DNA of 64,000 nucleotides from Desulfuromusa kysingii. GTDB taxonomy: Bacteria; Desulfobacterota; Desulfuromonadia; Desulfuromonadales; Geopsychrobacteraceae. Location of the stretch: positions 1 through 64,000 of the forward strand of contig NZ_FNQN01000001.1 of the NCBI RefSeq assembly GCF_900107645.1, written 5' to 3'. This document shows positions 1 to 7,271 of the stretch, one piece after another. Every line of letters begins with the position of its first letter. Positions within the stretch are counted from its first letter, which is position 1. The notes under the pieces are model-generated. The model made no database searches. It saw nothing but the letters and a program-made list of their open reading frames with translations, and was not told where the DNA came from. The position numbers and the translations under genes are program-made.

Positions 1-284
1 GCAAATCATGGCGGAACAACTGGGAACGAATTACACCGCTGTTTTCGTATCCACCGGATATCCGCAAGGCGATCTATACGACTAACGCCATTGAGTCGGT
101 CAATATGTCGCTGCGAAAGGTGACGAAGAATCGGGGCTCGTTTCCAAACGACGAGTCGATGATTAAACTGATGTATTTGGCTCTGCAGAATATATCCAAG
201 AAATGGACAATGCCGATCCGCAACTGGCGATCGGCACTGAATCAGTTTTCGATTATGTTTGAAGGGCGGATGCCGCTACTTTAA
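1..284 (+). pseudogene. IS256-family transposase, C-terminal part (cut by window edge)
   Basis: Reading from base 3 to the TAA at 282-284 gives about 93 residues with the pattern of the IS256/mutator transposase C-terminus: an IRKAIYTTNAIES stretch, then SLRKVTKNRGSFPNDES, then a KLMYLALQNISKKW stretch and a final FEGRMP. The glutamate in NAIES fits the last residue of the family's DDE catalytic triad. The start lies left of the window, so whether the gene is intact cannot be judged; it is listed here as partial. The element inserted beside a nuclease-like gene whose 5' part is missing. Confidence 0.88.
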
Positions 285-289
285 CCGGC

Positions 290-320
290 GGGCTATTTAC
301 ACAATTTACTTTACAGGCCC
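290..320 (+). repeat. Probable right terminal inverted repeat of the IS256-family element
   Basis: The 31 bases just after the transposase stop begin GGGCTATTTACACAA and end TTTACAGGCCC. IS256 elements normally end a few bases after the transposase stop in an inverted repeat that reads inward GGGCCTGTAAA, which matches the reverse complement here. The left end is outside the window, so the repeat pair and the target duplication could not be compared. Coding sense of the interrupted neighbouring gene resumes directly after base 320, which supports this as the boundary. Confidence 0.6.
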
Positions 321-835
321 ATTTTGACGGTTGCTCAGACATACCTCTAAATCAAATACAATCTGTCGATGGAGAGTCATTGTTGGCAAATGTTCCGGAA
401 GAGTTAATACAATCTTTGAATTTAAAGCTAACAAAGCGACCTGACATATTCTTGTATGCGAGTGAAGAAAAGTGCTTGCTCGTAGAGTTGAAAGAACCTA
501 ACGAAGACTTGTCTGATCATCTCAATCAGCTGACCAAATATTGTAATTTAATTGCTAATTATTCTGTCCAAAAAATCAGCAGTTTTCATTGTTGCTTAAT
601 TGGTGAGAACATTAACCCAATTACTGATCTTGATGGAGATTATTGAGAAACGGTAAATGGTGACTGGATTAGACCGAATATTTCCATTGTATCAATGGAT
701 GCTAGTAGAAATACCATTGCAAATGCACAAATAGAAATTATCAAACTATCGTCAATACATGCTCGCGCACATAGGCGTAATCAAAGTTTTGCAGAAAAGC
801 TGGGACTTCCTGGCCTCATACAAGAACAGGACTAA
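320..835 (+). pseudogene. Remnant of a PD-(D/E)XK nuclease-like protein gene, cut by the IS and by a stop codon
   Basis: One reading frame stays open from the IS end at 320, carries an in-frame TGA at 644-646, and continues with protein-like sequence to a TAA at 833-835. Residues RPDIFLY and, about ten residues later, LLVELKEP form the spacing of a PD-(D/E)XK nuclease core, followed by DLSDHLNQLTKY. After the stop the frame reads ETVNGDWIRPNISIVSMD and ends near LGLPGLIQEQD. The missing 5' end and the internal stop indicate a dead gene. The stretch 380-646 could be translated as an 88-residue fragment, but nothing suggests it is functional. The exact family is not recognised; the nuclease fold is inferred from the short motif only. 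Confidence 0.6.
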
Positions 836-853
836 GGTTGAAGGAATTGTCAT

Positions 854-1795
854 CTAATTCCAGATCTGATCAAGTGCCCAACCTGGATGGAATCCAATAG
901 AAGGTAAATATGGGACAACAGCTGGGTACTTTTGGATCAATCCCTGCAGACTGACTTTCATGTTCGCAGGAATGTCGATGTTTTTGCACATGATATGGAG
1001 TACTGCAAAAAACAAATAAATTCGATTTCGATTGCGGGGTTGATACCTCTGATCTAACATGCCAAAAACACCACCAGGTTGTCGATAGTTGCAGTTCCAG
1101 AGTCTGGAATGGTGTGCACATCTATTTCGAACATCCCGGATCAAAGTTAGCCAGCTGTTTAAAGTTCTAATGTTTCTGGCCCCAAATTCTTTTGAGAGAA
1201 TATCTAGTTTATTGAGATGGGGAGGATTGTTGAATTTATTTTTATCTATAGCCTTATAGAGGCTTAGAATTGTACCGAAAGTTGTAAGTTCGGCAGCGAT
1301 CCAGAAGGGGGGCAAGTGCTTGAATCCATCATTAGCTTCATTGAAGTATTTAGATTTAAAATTGTTGGTAAAGTCATCCCTTGAAAATTGAAAGCTAGTG
1401 CCAATTTTTGACGCAATAGAATTCATATTAAAATCATTCTCAAAAATAAAACTATTTAGATACCAAAATGGGTCATTTAAGTGTTCTGAAATTGTTTGAT
1501 CCAGTCTTGACCTGAGTTTTATTTCTAGCCTTCCAATTAATTTAAAGGTTAGGTCTCTTAATTCATCATCAAAGCGATAGAGCTCTAGGCCTTGTTCAAA
1601 AGTTGCCCCTTGTCGATAAGTATTGGTAGGTTGATCAAGAAAGGGTCTCAGGTATATTTTGAATCTATAGTAGTTTATTTTTTTAAGTATTTCTTGAGCC
1701 TTAGCTGTATCGGTTACAGTCAGATTTTTTGCTTGGAGGTGCTGCACAAGATCAACATAGGTTCTGTATGGTTTATTATATAAAGAATAGGCCAT
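854..1795 (-). CDS. Abi_2-family (AbiD/AbiF-like) abortive-infection protein with HEPN motif
   Basis: This 313-residue protein has the layout of the Abi_2 (AbiD/AbiF) family. The N-terminal YNKPYRTYVDLVQHLQ leads into an INYYRFKIYLRPF stretch. A central helical part follows, and the HEPN-type R-x4-H signature lies at about residues 223-228 (RNRCAHHSRLWN). HEPN proteins of this kind are typically RNases that block phage growth by damaging host or phage RNA; that activity is family knowledge and is not shown here. The start is an ATG with a GGAGAGGG ribosome site. The gene is noticeably more AT-rich than the core genes to the right and shares an island with an integrase and an IS, which fits acquired defence cargo. 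No antitoxin or partner gene is adjacent in the visible part. Confidence 0.85.
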   Translation of the reverse strand: MAYSLYNKPYRTYVDLVQHLQAKNLTVTDTAKAQEILKKINYYRFKIYLRPFLDQPTNTYRQGATFEQGLELYRFDDELRDLTFKLIGRLEIKLRSRLDQTISEHLNDPFWYLNSFIFENDFNMNSIASKIGTSFQFSRDDFTNNFKSKYFNEANDGFKHLPPFWIAAELTTFGTILSLYKAIDKNKFNNPPHLNKLDILSKEFGARNIRTLNSWLTLIRDVRNRCAHHSRLWNCNYRQPGGVFGMLDQRYQPRNRNRIYLFFAVLHIMCKNIDIPANMKVSLQGLIQKYPAVVPYLPSIGFHPGWALDQIWN

Positions 1796-1902
1796 GTCCC
1801 TCTCCCTTTGTGCCGTTTGAAGCTCTTTAAAAAATCAGAATATTAAATAAATAAAAAAGGTATCAAGGTTGAGCAATGGCTGTGAAGGACTTGGTTCTAT
1901 CT

Positions 1903-1947
1903 AAAAATAAAAAGCCCACTGACGTTCCTCGTAAGGAAGTAGCGGGC
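1903..1947 (-). terminator. Rho-independent terminator after the integrase gene
   Basis: On the minus strand a stem (GCCCGCTA paired with AGTGGGC, one mismatch, plus an inner TTCCT/AGGAA pairing around a CGTA-type loop) is followed by CTTTTTATTTTT. It lies 99 bases past the integrase stop and points the right way for that gene. It would also shield the Abi_2 gene from integrase read-through. Confidence 0.7.
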
Positions 1948-2045
1948 GTTGTTGGGGTGATTATCTCCTGAAATAGCACGATTGTCAATATCAAAAGACT
2001 AGTGTCATTTCATGCAGAAAAATACAATCAAGTGTTCGTCAGCCA

Positions 2046-3020
2046 CTATCCCAACTTAGCCGCAAGATTCTCGGCTTTAAGGTGGGTATATCTCTTAAGC
2101 ATCTGTAGTGTTTTATGTCCGGAAATACTAGCAACCTCCATGGGGTTCAGCCCCTTTTCAAATAATCTGGAGCATGCTTCGTGTCGCAGGTCATGCCAGT
2201 GTAAATTTTCAATTTTCAGTGTTTCACACGTCTCTCGAAACGTTCTACTGACGTGACCGCCAGTGACACCAAAGACTTTTCCATCTAGACGGCGAGGTAA
2301 TTTCTTTAAGACCAACACGGCATGAGACGAAAGCGGGATGTTTCTGGCTTCACCGTTTTTTGTTTCAGGTAGGTGGGCGACCTGGCGGGCCAAGTTTATA
2401 TATTTCCATTCCAGGGCTAGTAGTTCGCTCTGTCGTAAAGCTGTTTCAAGCGCCAGTTGGAATAGGGGCCTCAGTGTTATCCCAAGCGCGCCAAGCAGTT
2501 TTTCTTCTTCGCCCGGTTCTAAGCGTCTGTCGCGACCCGAGGGGAGTTTCGGGCGGGAGACCTTTGAAACCGGATTATCAATAGATTCCATGTCCCATTC
2601 ACGGTGAGCTACATTGAAGAGGCTGGACAGGAGGATAAGTTCATTGTTGACGGTATAAGGGCTCTTCCCTGCCTCTAGTCGCTGATCACGATATTTGGCA
2701 ATATCGGTGCTGCGGATAGTCGAAAGAAAGCGACTGGCGAGATTGGAGCGCTTGAAGAGATTAATGCGGTTCGTTTCTTGAGCGGCTCCTTTTTTATGAG
2801 GGGTTTTCTCGCGGAGATAGCGATCAAGGGCTTCGTCCAAGGTTGTTGTTTCGGCTTCTTTTCGTGAGACAAAAACGCCATCATCCATCTTTGATTCAAT
2901 CTTTCGAGCCCAGCGGGCAGCATCTTCATATGTTGCAAATGTTTTGGCTTGTTTGGGCCAGCCGCGACGTCTGATTTTGACCTGCCACTGATATGGTCCA
3001 CGTTTGTTGATCGATGCCAA
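2046..3020 (-). CDS. int: Tyrosine recombinase (phage-type integrase)
   Basis: The protein (324 residues from the chosen start) is a site-specific tyrosine recombinase. An N-terminal arm-binding region (KRGPYQWQVKIRRRGWPKQAKTF) is followed by a SAM-like core-binding domain. The catalytic domain shows R196 (ALRQSELLAL), K221, H276 and R279 (HDLRH), H302 (SGHKT) and Y311 (KRYTH), a complete set. The start is taken as TTG at 3020, with AGGGAGG five bases upstream. The frame opens further to a TTG at 3053, but that extension looks unlike the family N-terminus. The gene begins about 130 bases past the 3' end of tRNA-Sec and runs away from it, the usual geometry of an integrase beside its attachment site. 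It is therefore inferred to have inserted this island at selC. Confidence 0.92.
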   Translation of the reverse strand: MASINKRGPYQWQVKIRRRGWPKQAKTFATYEDAARWARKIESKMDDGVFVSRKEAETTTLDEALDRYLREKTPHKKGAAQETNRINLFKRSNLASRFLSTIRSTDIAKYRDQRLEAGKSPYTVNNELILLSSLFNVAHREWDMESIDNPVSKVSRPKLPSGRDRRLEPGEEEKLLGALGITLRPLFQLALETALRQSELLALEWKYINLARQVAHLPETKNGEARNIPLSSHAVLVLKKLPRRLDGKVFGVTGGHVSRTFRETCETLKIENLHWHDLRHEACSRLFEKGLNPMEVASISGHKTLQMLKRYTHLKAENLAAKLG

Positions 3021-3149
3021 AATCCCCTCCCTGGAAAACTGCGAGTGTCCCAAAATTGTCCCAATTATGTCATGGAAGGGTTTTTTGCACTAGTAGAAAA
3101 AGTAAAAGGCTATGGACTCAATGACCATAACCCTTTGATTTATATGGAT

Positions 3150-3245
3150 TGGCGGAGGTAGATGTGAATCGAACACACCAGGGACGGGGTACGCCCCCCA
3201 TCGGTTTTGAAGACCGTGCGCCGCACCAGCGAACGAACTACCTCC
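3150..3245 (-). tRNA. selC: tRNA-Sec (anticodon UCA)
   Basis: Read on the minus strand, the 96 bases start GGAGGTAG and end CTACCTCC-GCCA, giving an eight-pair acceptor stem with an encoded CCA. The anticodon loop CUUCAAA on an ACCG/CGGU stem has UCA as anticodon (plus-strand 3208-3210). A long variable arm (GGGGGGCGTACCCC) and a T loop with TTCGATTC complete the typical selenocysteine tRNA. It delivers selenocysteine at UGA codons with SelB, so the organism should make selenoproteins; none is evident in this window. The 3' end faces the integrase, which makes it the likely attachment site. Confidence 0.95.
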
Positions 3246-3261
3246 TGAACAAACTTTGGGG

Positions 3262-3290
3262 ATTCTACTTTTATTCACTATTTTCTTCAA
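3262..3290 (-). promoter_or_regulatory. Probable promoter of tRNA-Sec
   Basis: On the minus strand TTGAAG and TAGAAT are separated by 17 bases, close to the sigma-70 consensus. The -10 element ends 17 bases before the first base of the tRNA, so transcription would begin about 10 bases ahead of it. Confidence 0.55.
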
Positions 3291-3320
3291 TAGCTATTTA
3301 GTTGAATTCTATAGCTATTG
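3288..3320. repeat. Perfect 10-bp inverted repeat between uvrB and selC
   Basis: CAATAGCTAT and ATAGCTATTG pair perfectly around a 13-base loop. It follows the uvrB stop by about 80 bases on the minus strand and overlaps the selC -35 element. No strong T-tract follows, so it could be a weak terminator, a protein-binding site or chance. Confidence 0.4.
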
Positions 3321-3399
3321 AGGTCCAAAGAAAATGAAACGCAATATTCCATCGGTGACAAAACAATTTCGTCTGCTCCTGACATGCTCGATGGTTGAT

Positions 3400-5394
3400 T
3401 TAACGCAATGCCAGTTCTTGTTTTTCGTACAATAACATCTGATCGCGTATTTCTGCGGCCTTTTCAAAGTCAAGATCTGCGGCGGCAGCGAGCATCTCTT
3501 TCTTGAGTTCGATGATCTTCTTCTTAATCTCTTTGGGGGTGCGGTATTCTTCTCCCGATTCAGCAACGAGAGGGAGATCCATATAATCTTTAGCGGACAG
3601 GTCGCCAAGGGATGAACCCAGAGATTTTTTCACTGACTGGGGAGTGATCCCATGCTCTTGATTGTAGGCTATTTGCTTGGTGCGCCGCCGTTCAGTTTCA
3701 TCGATGCAAGCCTGCATTGATTTGGTAATTTTATCGCCGTACATAATAACCCGGCCATCGACGTTACGGGATGCTCGACCACAGGTTTGGATCAGCGAGC
3801 GGGTGGAACGGAGGAACCCTTCTTTGTCTGCATCAAGAATAGCGACCAGAGCCACTTCTGGGATGTCCAACCCTTCACGTAAAAGATTGATTCCTATCAG
3901 GACATCAAATTCTCCTTCGCGCAAAGCACGAATGATTTGCACGCGCTCAAGGGTGTCAATATCGGAGTGGAGGTAATTGACGCGGATGTTCAATTCTTGC
4001 AAATAGCTGGTTAAGTCTTCTGCCATCCGCTTGGTCAAGGTGGTGACCAGAACACGCGAACCTTTGGCCGTTGTCATGCGAATCTCATCAATAAGATCAT
4101 CAACCTGTTCTGTCGCCGGGCGAATATCTATAGGTGGGTCAAGCAGTCCGGTGGGACGAATCACCTGCTCAACGAAGACCCCTTGCGCTTTTTCCATCTC
4201 GTAATCGGCAGGGGTTGCAGAGACATAAACTGTTTGCGGTTGCTGTTGTTGAAACTCTTCAAACATCAGAGGCCGATTATCCAGGGCACTGGGGAGGCGG
4301 AAGCCGTATTTTGTCAGAGTCTCCTTGCGTGAGCGGTCACCCCGATACATTGCCCCAACTTGACTGACGCTGACATGGCTTTCATCGATAAACATCAGAG
4401 CGTCATCTGGCAGGTAGGAAAGGAGCGTCGCTGGAGGTTCCCCCACTTCACGACCATCCAAAAAACGGGAGTAATTTTCAATCCCTTGACAATAGCCCAT
4501 CTCTTCAATCATCTCGATGTCAAACAGGGTACGTTGCTCAATCCGTTGTGCTTCAAGCAGCATATTTCGTTCTTGAAAAAATTGAATTCGGAGTTGCAAT
4601 TCATCCTGAATTTCAGTAATAGCCCGTTTCAGGGTCGGCTTGGTGGCTACATAGTGACTGGCGGGGAAGATTGCTGTTCTGTCGAGGCGATCGATGACCG
4701 AACCGCGCAAGGGATCAATTTCGCTGATTGCGTCAATCTCGTCACCGAAAAACTCAATCCGCAGCGCCCGCTTTTCTTCGTAGGCAGGAAAGATCTCAAC
4801 ACTGTCTCCGCGCACCCGGAAGGTCCCCCGATGGAAATCAACATCGTTGCGTTGATATTGTATTTCTACTAGATTGTGGAGAAAATTGTTGCGGTCAAGC
4901 TCCATTCCTGTGCGCAGGTTCACCAACATGCCGTAATAGGCCTCAGGGGAGCCGAGACCGTAGATACAGCTGACCGATGCAACAATTAAAACATCACGAC
5001 GGGATAGCAGGGATCGGGTAGCGCTATGGCGTAGCTTATCAATTTCTTCATTGATGGAACTGTCTTTATCAATAAAGGTATCGGTGGAAGGGACGTAGGC
5101 TTCAGGCTGATAATAGTCATAATAGCTGACAAAGTATTCGACGGCATTGTCTGGAAACAACTCTTTGAATTCACTATAAAGTTGAGCGGCCAGGGTTTTA
5201 TTGTGTGCCAGCACCAAGGTTGGTCTTTGCAACTGGTTCACCATGTTGGCCATGGTGAATGTTTTGCCTGAGCCAGTAACCCCCAAGAGCACTTGATGCC
5301 GGTCGCCACGCTCAACCCCCTCGACCAGCTCTTTGATTGCATACGGCTGGTCGCCGCAGGGTCGGTACTCTGATTGCAATTTAAATTGGGCCAT
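3400..5394 (-). CDS. uvrB: UvrABC excision nuclease subunit B
   Basis: UvrB is the damage-verifying helicase-like subunit of nucleotide excision repair: it is loaded by UvrA, clamps the lesion strand and recruits UvrC. At 664 residues the protein has the normal length. The Walker A motif GVTGSGKT is at 38-45, and the beta-hairpin region that inserts between strands ([20 protein letters not shown]) is at about 91-110. The helicase motif FIDESH is near 340, with motifs V/VI (RVDG-type arginines in [12 protein letters not shown]) further on. A C-terminal UVR coiled coil ([24 protein letters not shown]) provides the UvrC contact. The ATG start gives the expected N-terminus. It stands alone between selC and a divergent YitT gene. 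Confidence 0.97.
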   Translation of the reverse strand: MAQFKLQSEYRPCGDQPYAIKELVEGVERGDRHQVLLGVTGSGKTFTMANMVNQLQRPTLVLAHNKTLAAQLYSEFKELFPDNAVEYFVSYYDYYQPEAYVPSTDTFIDKDSSINEEIDKLRHSATRSLLSRRDVLIVASVSCIYGLGSPEAYYGMLVNLRTGMELDRNNFLHNLVEIQYQRNDVDFHRGTFRVRGDSVEIFPAYEEKRALRIEFFGDEIDAISEIDPLRGSVIDRLDRTAIFPASHYVATKPTLKRAITEIQDELQLRIQFFQERNMLLEAQRIEQRTLFDIEMIEEMGYCQGIENYSRFLDGREVGEPPATLLSYLPDDALMFIDESHVSVSQVGAMYRGDRSRKETLTKYGFRLPSALDNRPLMFEEFQQQQPQTVYVSATPADYEMEKAQGVFVEQVIRPTGLLDPPIDIRPATEQVDDLIDEIRMTTAKGSRVLVTTLTKRMAEDLTSYLQELNIRVNYLHSDIDTLERVQIIRALREGEFDVLIGINLLREGLDIPEVALVAILDADKEGFLRSTRSLIQTCGRASRNVDGRVIMYGDKITKSMQACIDETERRRTKQIAYNQEHGITPQSVKKSLGSSLGDLSAKDYMDLPLVAESGEEYRTPKEIKKKIIELKKEMLAAAADLDFEKAAEIRDQMLLYEKQELALR

Positions 5395-5437
5395 TTTTTT
5401 CCCTATAATATATATGGATTAAACTTGCTCATCTCGA

Positions 5438-5466
5438 TTGACATAGATCATCTCGAGGTTCAGAAT
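5438..5466 (+). promoter_or_regulatory. Sigma-70-type promoter of the yitT-like gene
   Basis: A perfect TTGACA at 5438-5443 and CAGAAT at 5461-5466 (four of six) are 17 bases apart. They lie about 60 bases upstream of the ATG at 5527 in the divergent gap with uvrB. Confidence 0.55.
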
Positions 5467-5526
5467 CCCGAGTTTTTGCTGTATTTGCAAAAACAATTAA
5501 GTGTCAGGATCATGGAAGGATAAGGT

Positions 5527-6390
5527 ATGGGCGACAATAAACGCAAATTTGTTTATTCGGTTTTTTGGAACTGCGGATTAATCGTTGTTGGTTCTTTGGT
5601 GCAAACAGTCGTACTTAAAGGGATTGCGGCTCCTCACCAATTTATTCCCGGTGGTCTCTTTGGGATTGCGGCATTGCTTCATTATCAGACCCATTGGTTG
5701 AATCCAGGGCTGCTCTATTTATGTCTTAATCTTCCGATGTTTATTCTCGGTTATCTGTTTGTCTCGCGCCGCTTTCTCTGGTACAGCGGGTTGTCGATGT
5801 TGGTTGTTTCCCTTTCGTATCAGTTTATCAACATTCAGATTCAGATTGATAACCAACTCTACGCAGCCATTGTCTTTGGTGCTGTCCTTGGTGTCGGCAG
5901 TGGCATTGTTTTGCGCTCACTTGGGTCAAATGGTGGTGCAGATGTTCTGGCAATCATCCTCTATCAGAAATATAACCTGGGTATCGGGAAGTTTTCGTTC
6001 TTTTTCAACCTGTTTCTTTATTTGATCTGCGCTTTTTCGATGCCGACTGATCTGGTTATTGCTTCAATGATCGCCGTCTTTATTACTGCACAGACCATGG
6101 ATTATACCATGTCGCTGTTCAGTCAGCGTAAATTGGTTTTTATTATCTCGCCCCAGGCTGAAAAAGTTGCCGACCAGGTGATGAGTCATTTGAAGATTGG
6201 GACAACTTTGGTCCCGGCGGTTGGAGCCTATCGCCGCGAAGCGAAAACAGTGTTGATGGTGGTGATTAATAATATTCAATTGAAGCGGTTGGAGGAGATT
6301 GTGTTTACGGTTGATGGCCACGCATTGTTTATTGTTGAGAATACTTTTAATGTCCTTGGGTCGACCTTTTCAAAGCGTAAGCTCTACTGA
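5527..6390 (+). CDS. YitT-family membrane protein (DUF161 plus DUF2179)
   Basis: This 287-residue protein has an N-terminal block of five to six hydrophobic helices (residues about 12-200) of the YitT/DUF161 type, including the conserved GGLFGIAALLHY and LRSLGSNGGADVLAIILYQKYN segments. A soluble C-terminal DUF2179 domain (about 205-287: KLVFIISPQAEKVADQVM, then RREAKTVLMVVINN) resembles a ligand-binding fold. Family members are often called transporters, but their substrate is not established. The gene has a good ribosome site (GGAAGGATAAGGT) and its own promoter, and it converges on the M23 peptidase gene 22 bases away. A second, more distant YitT-like gene lies at 48744. Confidence 0.85.
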   Translation: MGDNKRKFVYSVFWNCGLIVVGSLVQTVVLKGIAAPHQFIPGGLFGIAALLHYQTHWLNPGLLYLCLNLPMFILGYLFVSRRFLWYSGLSMLVVSLSYQFINIQIQIDNQLYAAIVFGAVLGVGSGIVLRSLGSNGGADVLAIILYQKYNLGIGKFSFFFNLFLYLICAFSMPTDLVIASMIAVFITAQTMDYTMSLFSQRKLVFIISPQAEKVADQVMSHLKIGTTLVPAVGAYRREAKTVLMVVINNIQLKRLEEIVFTVDGHALFIVENTFNVLGSTFSKRKLY

Positions 6391-6412
6391 TGTTTTCCTC
6401 TGGTGTGACCGG

Positions 6413-7255
6413 TTAATTTGCTGCGGAGATCGATTTCTGCGGCATGGGTGGGACCAATAACGCAGGGTCAAGACGTTGATCGAACCAGTTAATCCGCCAA
6501 TCCAGGTGGGGACCTGTTACCCGTCCTGTCGCCCCGACAGTCGCAATGGTTTGCCCTTGAGAGACTTTCTCCCCCTTCTGCACCAGAATTTTAGCCAGAT
6601 GGAGAAAGCTGGAGGAGAGACCATGGCCATGATCGATTATCAACGTCGCTCCTGAAAAAAACATCCCTTGATGGGCCAATGTGACAATCCCTCCGGCAGG
6701 GGCTTTAACTGGAGTTCCTGTCGGAGCGGCGATATCGATACCAAAGTGGGGACGGCGTGGTTCACCATTGAAAACCCTCTGGCTTCCATAAATACCACTG
6801 ATACGGCCGATTATTGGCCAGCTGAAGTTATCCTTGAAGTGCGGGAGGTCGCTGTCTTGCTGTCGGGCCTGTGCAACCAGGTTGGCTTCCTGTTGAATAC
6901 GGCGTAGATCTTCTGCATTTGGAGCCATCATCCGTGCGCTAATGCCGTTGATTCTCTGGATATTATATTGACGCTCTTTAAGCTCTATTTGATGTTGCTG
7001 CGTGATGCCATCAGGGGTGACCAGCGTGAGGGTTTGTTGCTGTGTGGCATCCCGACCAAAACCGAGGATAAAGTCACCATCCAGGGAAACTTTTAATTGT
7101 CGTTCACCATAAAAGATCTGAGTGCCCGGTTCGACATGCCCGTACAGTAGTCCACTTTGCGTGAACGATCCTTCAAGTTGCAGTCCGGCAGAGCTATTTA
7201 TCGGAGTGGCGATGAACAAGAAAACCATAAGTACTTTGAAAAAATGAAGTTTCAT
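6413..7255 (-). CDS. Secreted M23-family (LytM-like) peptidase with variant metal site
   Basis: A 280-residue protein with a signal peptide (about residues 1-24, hydrophobic VLMVFLFIATPI, cleavage near SSAG). A beta-rich linker region follows, and the M23/LytM domain spans about 148-268. The first zinc motif is normal (H170 and D174 in HFGIDIA) and H219 is present (SSFLHL). The usual HxH is replaced by GPHLDW (H250, D252), so the second histidine is an aspartate. That variant is seen in other proteobacterial M23 proteins as far as I recall; whether it cuts peptidoglycan or acts as an amidase activator like EnvC/NlpD is open. It follows the DUF748 gene by 16 bases on the same strand, so the two are probably co-transcribed in envelope maintenance. 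Confidence 0.88.
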   Translation of the reverse strand: MKLHFFKVLMVFLFIATPINSSAGLQLEGSFTQSGLLYGHVEPGTQIFYGERQLKVSLDGDFILGFGRDATQQQTLTLVTPDGITQQHQIELKERQYNIQRINGISARMMAPNAEDLRRIQQEANLVAQARQQDSDLPHFKDNFSWPIIGRISGIYGSQRVFNGEPRRPHFGIDIAAPTGTPVKAPAGGIVTLAHQGMFFSGATLIIDHGHGLSSSFLHLAKILVQKGEKVSQGQTIATVGATGRVTGPHLDWRINWFDQRLDPALLVPPMPQKSISAAN

Positions 7256-7271
7256 TCAACCCTCTGTTGCT

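Noticed and set aside
644-646. In-frame TGA in the nuclease-like remnant read as a selenocysteine codon, given a tRNA-Sec nearby
   Set aside because: The gene already lacks its 5' end, no clear hairpin of the SECIS type follows, and no such nuclease is known to use selenocysteine. A nonsense mutation is simpler.
3150-3180. Second copy of the tRNA-Sec 3' end as the other attachment site
   Set aside because: No matching copy was noticed between bases 1 and 3149; the other site is presumably outside the window.
4360-4872. 170-residue open frame on the plus strand inside uvrB
   Set aside because: Entirely antisense to a clear uvrB; no ribosome site or family resemblance.
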